Below, piece after piece: positions 23,025-36,500 of a DNA stretch of 64,000 nt (position 1 is the first letter of the stretch; each line of letters opens with the position of its first letter). The translations under genes were made by a program, and so were the position numbers. Source of the stretch: Xiphophorus maculatus (lineage: Eukaryota; Chordata; Actinopteri; Cyprinodontiformes; Poeciliidae); assembly GCF_002775205.1 (NCBI RefSeq), contig NC_036464.1, positions 930,001 to 994,000 on the forward strand, given 5' to 3'. The notes under the pieces are model-generated. The model was not told where the DNA came from, ran no database searches, and saw only the letters and a list, made by a program, of their open reading frames with translations.

Positions 23025-24576
23025 CTGTTCGGTGAAAATTACAGAAAATAAAAAGCTTCTTAGTTTATTGATAAATCTGTTTGACAACCTCCTGGCTTTG
23101 ATTCGTCTGGACCAGTTTGTGTTTCTGTTGATCAACAATTCGCATCTCTACTGTATGAAGATAATAAAAATCACGCTGAGTAACCCCTGTACATAAACAT
23201 GTTTATTTTCTTTTTACAGCAAGTTAATATGCAGGTTCAAAATGTCTGACATTGGTACACAACATGAAGTGCCAAAAATCAACCAAAGTGGGAGAAAACT
23301 GGAAATTAGAAAAAAAGGCATTTGCCACTTCTCATACAAGTAGGGTACATACTGTATTTACACAAAATAGGGAGAAACACTCTGCAGCACAGTGTGGTGA
23401 TGAAAACATCTAGTTTTAGGTGTACATAAACTTTACTTTGTACAGTAGCAGAAACGAAGCACCGCCTGGTTTCTGCAGATAAACGATGTTTTTCTTTTTA
23501 CCGAAGCTTAGCTTACCGAAAGACGTGGGCCCTCTTTAAAGCTTTGAGATCCAAATAAAAAACGTCCCCCAAAAGAAGAAAAGTGGGTCGAAATGTGGCC
23601 TTAAGAGTTCGAAACAGAAAAAAATGGAGGCAGAATTTGATGAAGATGGTTAATGTGGAAAAAATTTCATGCAGTTTCAGGCAAGCTGTAACAGCGCCCA
23701 CCCCAAGCACCGAACTAAGAGAAAAACAAATCAATGCAACTAAAGGATTCATTTAAAAAAAAAAGACCCTGTAGTAAAACTGTACAACGAAAATACATTT
23801 GGGATCTACATCTAAAGGTACATTATTAAGGTTATATACACGCCACCCCATCCATATATTATCTTTACATGTAGACTTCATTCAACCCAAACATTTAGAA
23901 AACAAGACTAACTTGGAGATGGGATCACATCAAACGGCCATTAAAAAAAACAAAAAATAAAAATCAGTTCTTCACCTCAGCTGCTGATCAGTTTCTGTCC
24001 AGTGCAGAAACCCGACAGCAGGGCCAGAACCTCACCAACTGGATGGACTGCTTCTGGAGAATTAAGCCGCCAAATGGAGGTTTTTGTCGTTTTCAGTGAA
24101 AGTAAAAGAACAAACCACGGTACGGCAGAGATACGACAACACTTCGAGTGACTTCCAGGAGTACAAAATAGAAAGGAACCCGGCTCCTGAATAACTCGAC
24201 GCAACAGAACCAAGGCTTTCCGAACGCTCCGGCCTCTTCACTGAAGAGAGCTACACTACTCCGTCGTCTCGTTTGGGACTGGCTCGGGGGGAAAAGAGAG
24301 AAAAGTCGGCTTTAAACATTCAACCCTCCCAACCGTTTCCTAAAGCAACTGATTAAAAAATAAAAACCTTGAGTTTCACATCTCCTCCACAGATTTCCCC
24401 CTCTTAAAGTCACGGTGAATTTATTCAGAAAAAACAAAACAAAAACAAAACAATGTTGAACAAAGTGAGATTCTCACAATCTCTCTGCAAGAGGGAAAGG
24501 AATAAATGACTTGTGCCTGCCGTCTTCCAGAACACGAAGGTGGATCAGTCAAATCCCCGTGTTGCTGCTACGCTGC
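23025..24576. other. Convergent 3' UTRs of prdx3 and tm9sf3
   Basis: The prdx3 3' UTR runs to about 23190. The tm9sf3 3' UTR (minus) occupies the rest, with its AATAAA at 23207-23202. The two poly(A) signals face each other 33 bp apart, so mature transcripts probably meet or overlap. No other coding exon is visible here. Confidence 0.6.
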
Positions 24577-27500
24577 TTAGTCGATTTTCACGTTTGTGTA
24601 GATCTTCCTCACGAAGGCACTTGTTCCCATGTAGCCGACGGCGCCTGGAAACGGATTGAATGAAGCGGGTCAGTTCTGCAGAGAAGGTCTAGTAAAAGTC
24701 TGAGCAGCGGTCGGACCCCAGGGAGCCCAGAAGGCAAAAAAAAAAACAACTGATCAACATCAAACACTTTTTAAAACGGGTTGTGTGGAGTATGTCTGAG
24801 TAGGCATTAGGCAGAGATTTTTAAAAAGTTTGAGGTCCAAAATCAAACCTGTCACACCCATTAAAGAGCAGAAGAAGAATTTGTTCTGAATGTCTGGAGT
24901 GCAGACTAAAACAGTGCTGACAAACCCCCACCTGTTGCTGCATACTGCTGGTCAGCTGGCTAAAAGCAGGCTTCTTGAGTTTTTCACAAGAAATATTTAC
25001 CATTTCAAAAACAGTTGTGATGCAGTAACTAAGGCTGAGACAATCTGATTAATTGCGATGAATTGATTATTGAATAATAATCAACTAATTTAGTAATAAA
25101 TTGCTGACCAGAGTGCAACAACTGAAAATAGTAAAATAAAAAATACAATCAGAGCAATAATTAAGGTAAAACTACAAAAATATACACATTTTGCATTTAA
25201 TAACCCTTTGAGGTCGACGCCCGCCCTGTGGCGGGCATGACGTCATGTTTCTGTGTGTGTTTTTTGCTCCAATGTGATAATAAATTTTGTCAAAATGAAA
25301 CAAACACTGTAAAATCACAAAGTTTAGGATGTTCTGAAAATAATGATACCAAACAAGGTAAGGTAAATAGTTTTTATGGTGAAAATATAAGGGTAAATTC
25401 AAAATTAGACCAAAACGGCCATTTAGACCCAAGACTCCAAAGGGTGAAAAAAAAAATCTTCGTATGTAAAAATGTTTTTACCAAAACTCCTCATGTTGCA
25501 GTTTTAGCTTCAACTGGTTCAAATGGTGCGAAAAAAAACCATTGTGCACCTTTTGCTATCCAATTAATAGTTGGATAAACACAAAAACAACCAGACACTG
25601 TACTGATAAGTCAAAAAGAGGATTAAAGAATGGAATGAGTTTTTTTGTGTGCATCTTTTAATGTATTTCTATTATAAAAACAGCAGAATGTAACTTTTTA
25701 TCTGGTTAATCATCAGAAAAATGGATTTCTAAGATAACTGTTAGGTGCAGTCTTGGTGGTAATTTATCACTTAAACATTTAACACGGAAGCAGAGAAAGT
25801 CCTAATTAGAAGCTGCATGTTCTTAATTTTAAATCAGAGTAACCATGTTACTTCAGTTTGTGACATTTTGGTGTTTAAATCAGAGAAGAAGAGCAGAAAC
25901 TCACCGCACATGATTCCCAGAGCAGTGCTGAACACGGCCATGTAGCCAAAGTAGAAGGATGTTTGAAATAACCCATACATCCTGAAATACACAAGAAAAC
26001 ATTTTAGAATCCACTACATATTTTTTAATTTTATTTCAGTTTTATATCAATTATTGTAACCACAGCCATCACTCACTTAGTTTTGAAGAAATAGTAGTAA
26101 AAGGAGTACATGTAAACATAAACCGCAGTAGATGCAGCAGAGAGGAAGCTCGTCCACTGCCTGGAAAAACAGCAAACAAACATTACATTTACTTGAGTTA
26201 GTCTTTGGAAATATTGTACTACTAGGAATATTTTTACTACGCTGCACTTTTTACTTTCATTCGAGTAATTTATAATTTAGTATTTCTACTCTTACTTGAG
26301 TAAAATTTCTTCATTTTCATGTTTTAACTGAAAATTCACCATACACATACATACACCTGTAGTTTTTGTTAAAAGTCTTTTATTGAAAATAAATGATTTG
26401 GAAAACTTTTTTTGCCTGATTTTGTTACTTATATGAATTATTGTCATTTTGGTCCTCAAAATACCAAAGTTTTCACTTAACCTTATATTTTGGTCCATCT
26501 GATTATGTAATTTTTAAATATTAAATGGTCGATGTTTTGATCATTTAGTACTTAATTAGACTTTTTACCAAATACTTTTTTACTATTAGTTGAGTAAAAT
26601 TTCTGGATTCTCTGTACAATTCTGGTTACTCTGCCACCTCTGTAGCATAAACACATAAAGGAGAGAATAAAACCCTGATGTGTGTTTAAAAAAATAAAAT
26701 AAAAACGCTGCTCACCATCTGTAGTCCTCGGCGTTGAGCAGGAAGTATGTGCACACGATGGTGACGCACACCGTGACGATGCAGAGGATCACCAGGACCA
26801 GCATCATGAAGCCGTACACGTAGTAGATTTTGTAGGCCCAAAAGGAGGTGAAGATGAAGTACCTGACAGGAGAGGAGAGAGCGTGTCGTTGCGGCGCGTC
26901 GTCTAACGGAGAACCGGATCATTTCCTCAGGAAACACTTACATTTCTATGAAAATGGAGCCGAAGGGCAGGATTCCCCCGAGGCACACGATGACAGCCGG
27001 CTCCATGAACCTGAGGCAGGACGCCATTCAACACAATCAGAGCGTTTAGATTTCCCTTCAGGGAGACTAAACATGTTTTATCACTTAAAGAAGGATAAGT
27101 CAGACGTTTTGTTTCCATGAAAAGCAGCAGTTTGTCCTCAGAGTCGGCAGGTCAGACTTACAGAACAGAAATAACTTCAGTTGTTTCAGCAGCAAACACA
27201 CAGATTCAAACAAAAAATAAAATATAACAGCAAAAATAAGAATACAAGACTGGTCAAGGGAGGGCAGATTTACAGCATAAGAAAAAATCCCGTGCATCTA
27301 CTTAAAATACTCAAATGTGCAACTGAGTGAGACAATTTAAAGGGGCAGAATTATGCATTTTCCAGGCTCATAGTGTTATTTTATAGCATAACCAAGTAAC
27401 TCTGTTACCTTCAGCTGTTGTAAAAATGCTATATTTGTCAAATCTGCCATTAAAAGAAATTGAGATCATAATTTAATGCCTTGAGAAAAGAAAACTCCTG

Positions 27501-30500
27501 CTCTTTCTGAAACTCCGCCTTCAGGAAGTCAACATGGCTCCTCTATTAACCCTTTAGCAATGTTTTTAACCAGTGTTTCACTGAGAAGTAGCTCCCATAA
27601 TGAGCTCAGCAGATGCACTAGGTGTTTGCTAATTGCTGCAGGCTAGTCTGAAGGAGCTGAAGGCGGCTGCTCTCTTAGGTAGCTTGGAAACTGCAGCTCA
27701 GAGGAGGAGCTGCGCCAACCAGGCGTCTTGCCATGGAGACTAAAGGATTTCTCAAACATTCATTAAAGAGTTAAGGCAACGCTCCAGGTTTTATTTTGAT
27801 GCGGGAATATTATAACCTGATGTAAAGCTGAAAAAAGTTGATTTGATATGATACCGTCCCTTTAAATAAATGTACAAGATGTGTGTTTAAAATAATGACA
27901 GACTATAAATATGCAAAGATTGTGCAAACAATAGCAGGGATTTGTTGGTTATAAAGTCTAGGGCTGAAACAATAATCAATTATTGAAATAATTGTCAACT
28001 AATTTAATAATCAATCAATTGTTAACTGTATTGTGCAGAGTACAGACTAAAAAAAGACAATTTCATAGAGACACAACATTTAGAGCGTTAATTAGGTCAA
28101 AATTGAACAAAATCTTTTTATTTTGCAAATGAGAAAAGATTTAAAACCCTTTTTCTTTTCTCAAGTGGCTGTTCAATAATGAGTTATTTTCTTAAAACAA
28201 GCTCCTATATTTTGCTGAAAAGTTACTTGTAAGTTAGTTTTATTTCAAGTGTGACAAGATATTTACACTAAAATCTAGGCAGAAATACTTGGTAAGATTT
28301 TGTGTTTTTGCAAGACAATTTGTCCATCTGTACATTTAATTTGCAGTAATGTATGAGCTGCTGTGCCTCCGCTCCCTGCTGTACAATCATCCACCCACCA
28401 TTTCTTCTCGGGGATCGGCCGCGGCACGGCGTTCACTCTGCAGGGGAAGTTGGGCTGACCAGAGAGGTTTCTCCCTAAAATGGTTCCCACGAGATTCAGA
28501 GGCAGAATGACGAAGAAGCAGATGCAGCAGACAGCCACCTGGAGCGGAAAGAGAAAATGTATTTATGTTTACATTTGCTGTGTTGTTTCATATCACCCCA
28601 ACTGTGGTTTTTGCAAAGATAAATCAACACAAATGATCAGCAGATGGACCGATTAGTCCATTGGTCAGTTTATTCGATCTCGAATAAAAGGAAAGGCTTC
28701 TTTATGAAACCAGATGGGAGAAAGTTTATGACTGGATAAAACCATGCAGAGTAAACGGAGCAAACTGAATGTGTGAATCGTTTCTGGTGATTTCATGGAG
28801 GCTTCAGCTGCACAAGAACATAAATATATGGAGAATGAAGAGTACATTTTTTTTATTTAACCAAGTTCAGTTGGTTAAAAAGTTAAGTTAAGTGGATAAA
28901 AGAACTAGTATTTAATAGTAAAATCACCTGCAGAATTTTTCTGGGCTCAGTTGTTAAAAGAAAAAATATGATCTATTCTCTACTTTGAGAACAGGACTAG
29001 AGTCACTCTGTATTTAACCAAGTTTAATTATGTTAATGTAAAACAGATTTGGATGCTTTAAAGTTTGTTTTTGAGTAAAAAAATAAAAGTCACTGGACAG
29101 ACGTGGTTATTTAAACCAAATATGTTGTGTTGAACCAACATTTTGCACTGGAAGAAGATTTTAATTGTTAATAATTCTGCCTGTATTTAAAAATCTCCTT
29201 CATTCTTGAATTGGAGTCAGTGGCCAAAAAAAACAACAACTATCCAGCCACATATTGCAGAAATATGAGATTTTGTAAGTAGTGCTTAAAGTACAGCGAT
29301 TGGGTTAGATTTCATTTGGTGGCATCAGAGTAAAGGAGGCTAAAGACACATTTTTATGTTGAACTCATGATGTTTCATGCACTTTCTTTTGTTCTAATAC
29401 ATAAAATTCCACTAAAATACATCCAGGTTTATGGTTTAATGCGAAACAGAGGGTGTGAATACTGACTCTGCTTATTTACTGGTTACTGAGCAATAAGTCA
29501 AGCCTTCAAGCAGCTGTTTCTAGTTAAGAACATAGTTGTTGGTGAATTGATAAAGTCAGGAAACATCCTGTGAAAGGCATTTAATTCAGTTGAACTCTTT
29601 AGTTTAATCTGTTGCCTGTTTGTCCAGCGGATTCATTACTTCTGCTGTTCATCACCTCCACCAAACGTTTTATTCTCACCGTCTAATGGGGTCGCAGCAG
29701 ATTGCGACACCGCAAGCTGTTGACTCAGATTCCTTCTGCGTGTTGCAATGTGAAGCAACGACTCACCATGGTCCCGAAGGGGATGGCTCTGGAGGCGTGG
29801 TAGTAGATGGCGATGAAGTTGATGAAAAAGGCCGTCCCGCACACCATGGCTGGGATCATGAAGGCCCCGATGAACATCTGCTTGATCCACCGCCTGCCTG
29901 AAATAACAGATTCCTACCATTTTAAAGGGTTTTTCTTTTTAATGGGATATGATTTGGATGCCTTATTACCTCCTTGTTTTGCATACAAACTTCCACCAAA
30001 GTAGCCGTTGACAGGAGAGGTTGCAGCGTAAACAAAAATGGCTGTGCTCAGCATGGAGCCCCTCCTGCAGAAAACACCGAAGGTTTGAGTTCAGACCAGT
30101 GAACAGTTTCCTCTAAAGATGTCTCAGTTTTATTCCACATAAAATGTATTGGAAATTTTTTATTGTTTTTTTCTGTTAGCACCTCTTGTAAACAGCAACA
30201 CATTCTGTCAAATTTCAAAACTATGTTTCTGGGTTGCAAAACCCATAAAATACAATCGATAATAGATACTTTTTGGGAAATAACTGCAGTGGCTGGAAAA
30301 AAAAACACAATTACAAAAAAAAAGATGGTATAGAGAGAGAAAATAGGTTGACTACGTTAGTTAAAAATAAACTGCAGCAAACCGTTTTCCAAATGGCTCA
30401 GAAAGTGCAGTTAGGAATAATGTAAAATAAATAACGCAAGTTGTGAAGCATAGAATTAGACTGAATAGATCTTCCCTAATGGATCGGGACCTTTATCACT

Positions 30501-33500
30501 GATACCTGATCTAGAATTTTTCTCAATTTTGGATCAGTGCATCTCTAGTATTTATTTAGTTAACTGTAAAAAATGGAAATAAAAAAGTAAAAACAACACA
30601 ATGTTCAGAGTTCAGCTACTCACTCTGTGTACAGATCCTCCACCATCGCAACGATGATGACGATGAAGGAGACGGAGAAGATCTGGCAGCCGGAGCCGAT
30701 GAGCGAGGAGAAGATGAGCGGATGGCTGGACGGCCTGAACACGTCGCCATGCACCTGCTTCCAGCCGTACTCATCCCCCAGATCCCTGTCCTGTCGACAC
30801 ACAGCGACAGGAAACAGAGCGGAGCAGCATCAGCATCAGCGACGAAGAGGAGTTTAAAATCAGCATGATGAAACCAAAGTTCCCGCGGGTCACTCACCAT
30901 GTCGTCCATTTCTTCCTCTTTGCTGTATCTGGCGTAATCCTTCCTCAGGGTTCTCATTAGGATCATGGACACCAGGCCCACCAGGAATATGACCATCATG
31001 AAGGAGTTAAAGATGGAGAACCAGTGAATCTAAAGGCAGGAAAAAAGGGTGAAATAAATATAATGATAGTTCATTTATCTCCAGACACCTAGTGACACTT
31101 TACAAGAAATAAACTATACAACACGTTCAGTAGAAATGAAAACAGATAAAGAAAGAAGAGATTAGAATGAAAAGGGCAATATGGGGCCAGTTGAAACCAA
31201 AGCACCAGATTTAAGAGTTTTATCATCCAGTTTTTGGTAGAAAGAGAAACAAAACAATCATGCCAACGGAAATGATCAAGATTGTTTTAATTTAATGTGC
31301 AGTTGATTGGTCTATTGCGACAGGTTTAGTTGTTGTGGCTTTGAATGTGTGCAACAGTACTTTAAATAAATTCTGTAAATGACTGGAAGTCGGTGAATTT
31401 GCTGTAAAACTGGGATGATTTGAGAAAATGTCAGGGATTTAGTCTGAATCATCTGAAGTTCCCAAAGAGAGAGTTACAGAAATGAAACGGAGAAATGACA
31501 AACACTGTGGATCAGGATGGAAGCAGAATATGAGCAAAGGGAAGGACAGAGATAGAAGAGGTATAACATATAAATAGATAAAAACTTAAAGTCTTCTAAA
31601 GCAGGACAAAATTGTTTATGCTTTTGAGAAATCCTTTAAAAAAAAGAAACAGTCAGCAGTTTTATTTGCACTTCCTGAACAGCAGCATCCATTCCAGCAT
31701 GAAACTGGAGTGAGTGAGGAACATTTCGCTCACCCGGTGCTGAAAGAAGGACGGGTCCAGGTACTTGTCAAACCTGTCCTCAAACTTCACATCCGACTTC
31801 TTCCATTTCACCTGGGTGGGAACAAACGTGCAGGATTTGAGGTCAAATCCCGTAACCCACGGTTACCGTGGAGCCCAGCGACACGCCCCACTTCCTGCCT
31901 CTTTTCCCTTAGCAGCTAATCAGAAAGCGATTCAAACATTTCCCTAGAGAAGTGTTTCTCAATTACTTTCTATCATGCCTACCACTAGAGATTGTACAGT
32001 TTTGAAATATTATTGTCAATCTGATCGTATTTAATAATTTATTTGTAAAACCACTGGCATCAGCATTCTATGATCTGATTGACTGGCAGTACATTTTGTT
32101 GTTTTAAGTCTCCCAATAAGTTTCCAAGCTCAGTTTATTAACTCAATCAGTAAAATTTAATCAGGACTGCTCAGTCTGTGGCATTCTCAAAAGAGGAAAA
32201 AATGCAAATGATTCAGTGATTTGCTTTTTTTTTTTTTTTAAGCTAATCAGTAAAACATTTAAAAAAAAAACTTTTTAAACTGTAAAAAGTGGTTACTTGT
32301 CAGCTACTTGTGCTTTTTTTTCTTGAAAAAATGTAAAGCTTTTAAAACATTTTTGTAGGGATTTAACGATATGAAAATTTTGGTCAGTAGGTATTAATAT
32401 TGCTGTTCTGACCGATAAACTATATCATATATATTTTACTACTGTGAACACATCTGGAAAAAAAAAGATGAAAATAAATGCTGGATTAATATTGGCCCAG
32501 TTTTGTTTATCAGACGATACCGATGTTAGTGCCAATATGTCCCTACGGCTTAGTGAAAAAATGAGCAACAATATTGCGTCTCAGAAGAGATGAAAAGCGC
32601 AGAAAATTTTAGATTCATCGCAAATAGGCTTCATCCATTTCCTGGACTTTTTCTGTGATCTACAGAATTAGGGCAAGAACAACTCTGTTTTGTTTTAAAT
32701 ACGAAAGTAAAGTTGGTAGAACAAACAATTACAAATCCAGTAGAAGACTTTGTATTTATTTTGATTCAAATAATTTAAAAAGACTTTTAGAGTCTTATGT
32801 TAATGTTTTATTGAAATTTAGTGGATTTTTCAACTTGTATTGAAAATCTGCCACATAGCATTTTTTTTTTTTACATATTTAAAAAAAGTCATCATAATGT
32901 CTTTAAATACACATTCATATGAATCTGACATATGAATCTGTATTTATATTTCTGCCTGAAATACACTCAGTCAGTGAGAAAAAAATATGAAGTTCTGCTT
33001 TTTATGCAAAACAGTTTGTTCATGGCAGTGGCTTTGCTAAGCCATCACCTTTGTATTAAAATGTATAACATAAACATATATACGTTGTTAAAAGTAGCAA
33101 ATGTTAGGCAAACTAATCTTCACTTCAAGTGTCCTGATGGTTAGTCTGACTGCAAGTATATTTAATTATATCAAAACATTTAATGATTGGAATTTAACCA
33201 TTTATTTATCTAACCCTAACAATCTGAACTTTTTAATCCAATTGTTAGAAACGAGGAGATTCATAGATTAGTTCAGTTCTGGTGAACTCAGTGAGGTGTC
33301 GTCTCATAAGCTGAATATATTTCACAGATCAAATAAACGTATTTGCGTTTCCCAGAGTCTAATGAAATCACGAAACGGAAGCCTAATATTTGCATACTAT
33401 GTACAAAGAGCTCTCAGTACTCACAGAATAGGACATGGCGATTCTGGTGTTTGGCATGAGCTTCACTTTGCCTTCGCTCGTCAGGTTTACGTCAACGATC

Positions 33501-36500
33501 CTGTTGCCGTTGTAGCCGATCTCCAGCTTTTTGTACGTCCAGAGGTAATGCTCCTCTCCGTTTTCGTCCGCCTCGCCGACGATGCCTTAAAGAAAACAAC
33601 ATGGATGGAGTCACTGATCTGGTGGAGGCAAAAATACTGATAGGGACTATAAGTCTGAACGTAGCGCTGCTAGTCAGGACGTGCAAACCAACGTAAGGTC
33701 AACTATAATAAACACATCAATATCCTCATTTTGAGTCTATGAACTATGTGACTTCATTTAAGCTGCTGAATGAACTCTGAATTTGACTTTGTTTCCTCTG
33801 ATTAAAGTTTGATAGATTTAAGAGAATTTGATTAATCCTTCGCCTGCATCGTTCATGTGCAGCTAACCAAATCTATTCCATTTCTGTTTTCATAATATTT
33901 CATTTTGCAAGATTCAGTTTCCATTAAAACCAAGTGAAGAGTTTAACAGGAACACTTCCTGTTCCCTTTGGACTTGAAGGGTCAATCTGAATATTTATTG
34001 TCCACTTCAATATTATATCTAAGCACTTATCTGTAAACATAAATAATAAAAGGGTTATTTTAATAATTGTTCTTGTGTGAGAGGTGGGATGATTTACTCA
34101 AGAGAAACAGGACAAACTACTGTGCATGCACGCACTAACACCTAAGGGTAATTTATAGAGGCGACATGAAGTGAAAGTTTTATCACAATATTTTGTGGTA
34201 CTATTGTAATAACAAGAAAAAACGATTAAACTATTTGTGCTTTTTTAGTCAACGCCAATGATAGCCCCACAAACATTTATCGCTCTTTATAGAAAACGGA
34301 TGCATTTGCAACAGGCTTCTTTAGGACACCAATCAGATAAGAAAGTGTGATTTAAGTCACCAAGATCCACACAGTGGCAGGAATAGATCTCTTTTTTTCA
34401 AGTTTTTTGACAGTTTTATTGAAATAATAGAGAAAATATTAAACAACCCTGACAACACAAATTTATCAGGGCAACTGAAAATCTAAATTTGTCATGATAA
34501 ATGATAATTTGATAAATGCCCAGCCCTACCAGAACCTTCTGCTCCAAGGCAACAATCTACCATATATCTATATTTACTATTATTCTACTTTGTGGTATGC
34601 AGTTAGTACAAAAAATTGCCAAAAATATTTCAAAAAAGTTTTTTAAAATAGTAATTTTGTATTTTATATCACACCAATTCACTACAAATATTTACAAAAA
34701 TGCTGGGAAGCAAAAGTAAAACGTTCTGTACTGTTCTGAAGCACAGTAAAAATTCTGCTTCTGTTTCAGAAACTGTTACTTTGCTTTTACTAATAGAATC
34801 ATTAAAAAGGAACAAGAAAATACGTTTATGCTACAAATAATGAACATTTAGAATCAAATATAGCAGCCAGTGTTTTTCCCATCCACATAATAGTCCAGTT
34901 TGAACTCAATCAAATTTAGAACACGGTCGAAAGTGTTTCTCCAAGGTCTTAAAGTAATAAAGTCGAGGTCTGCTGTGCTTGAGCTTGTGCATACAGTTCA
35001 CTGTCATGCTTCCTGCAAAGTCAATGACTCGACTGGACTTATCAACCCAAACTGAATTTTATTAAGTTATCTTAAATCTTCAATCCCACTGAATCCATGT
35101 GTTTGGATTGTTGGCATGTTTCAGCATACAAATTTAAGACGTTTGATCTAAATATCAAAGCATCTCAGAAGTGATGAATCACGTTTTAACCCCTTAAATG
35201 CAGCAGAGTAAATATCAGAGCCCCACCCAATGCATGCAACATCCGCATGAGACGGGTGGATGTTTAATCAGCCGGAGGAGTGGTGGCCACTATTGTGAAA
35301 AAAAGTGACTACATGTTTAGCGTGAAGAGGAAGAGACCTAAGAAGTGTTTTAATATCCCTCTAATAGTACAGGTCGTGTGACATCAAAGCTCTCTTGCAC
35401 AGGTGAATACACTAATGGCAAGTTGCTGTGGGTTGTTTGCATCCTAAATCCGTTTTAAGGTAAATGAAGTAGTAATGAACGAGTAAACAGCACAGTCATG
35501 CAGCTTCATTCCCAGAACTGGGTTGATCCCTTTGACTTTTTGGTGGGAAAAACATAGCAATACTTAAAAAGCCCAAAACTTTTCAGCATCAACCAAAACC
35601 CCAGAGGTTGAAATTAAGGAACACTTACCCCAGATGGGCAGGTCATCGATGTACATCTGATACCAGTAGTGGTTCTTTATGGCGTAAACAAAGGCATCCT
35701 GTTTGGGTTTGTCTAAGTCAATTTCACAGTATGTGTTCTGCATGACTTCCTCTGCAGAGATAATGGGACAAAACATTTTGAATTAGGTGCCATAAATTGT
35801 GAAACATACATACATTAATGGTTTTACTTATGCGTTTGGGCCAAACAAAGCAGGAAACCTTTGAACTTGATGTCCAGGCCGCTGAACTCCAGCTCCACCC
35901 CCTGCAGAGCCTCTCCGAGGGTTTCATGGTAATGACTGATGGTCTTCTTGGAACCCGCACAAAAGGGCAAAGAGAAATACTTGTACGTCTCCTGTCGATT
36001 GTGGTAAGGCCCCACTGTGTTCATCCATAAAACGACCTCCTCCTTATCTGTGTACTACGAAGGGAAAATAAAGGGATTTATTCAGTTCAGTTCAAGAATG
36101 CTACACCTGTTCTGCAAGTCCATCGGGTTTCTGAATATACAGTCCTGAGCCATAATTAGCTTTAGGTACAGTTTCATATCAGTGGCAACTCAGCAGACTG
36201 TTATGAGGTTTAAATAAAAATAGGAAAACCATTAAAGCGTAAAGTATGCATCAGTCCGTTACCGACATCAAGGCATGATGAGGTTTTCAAAAGTGAAAGT
36301 GAAATCTTTTTATTGAGATGCCAACCTGATAAATCTGTCACAATAACAAATTGTGCTGAACAATAAATTGCTCCAGAAGTTATTGCAATAAACAATAATA
36401 TTGTTTTGAGACCATTTTCAAGTAATATAATGCAAATGGTATAATAATACAAGAACGCATTCTCAAAGGTCAATAAACTGTACATTCTAATGAACATTTA

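Noticed and set aside
26686-26937. 83-codon minus-strand frame rich in Arg/His/Leu
   Set aside because: It is a shifted frame over tm9sf3 exon 26716-26862.
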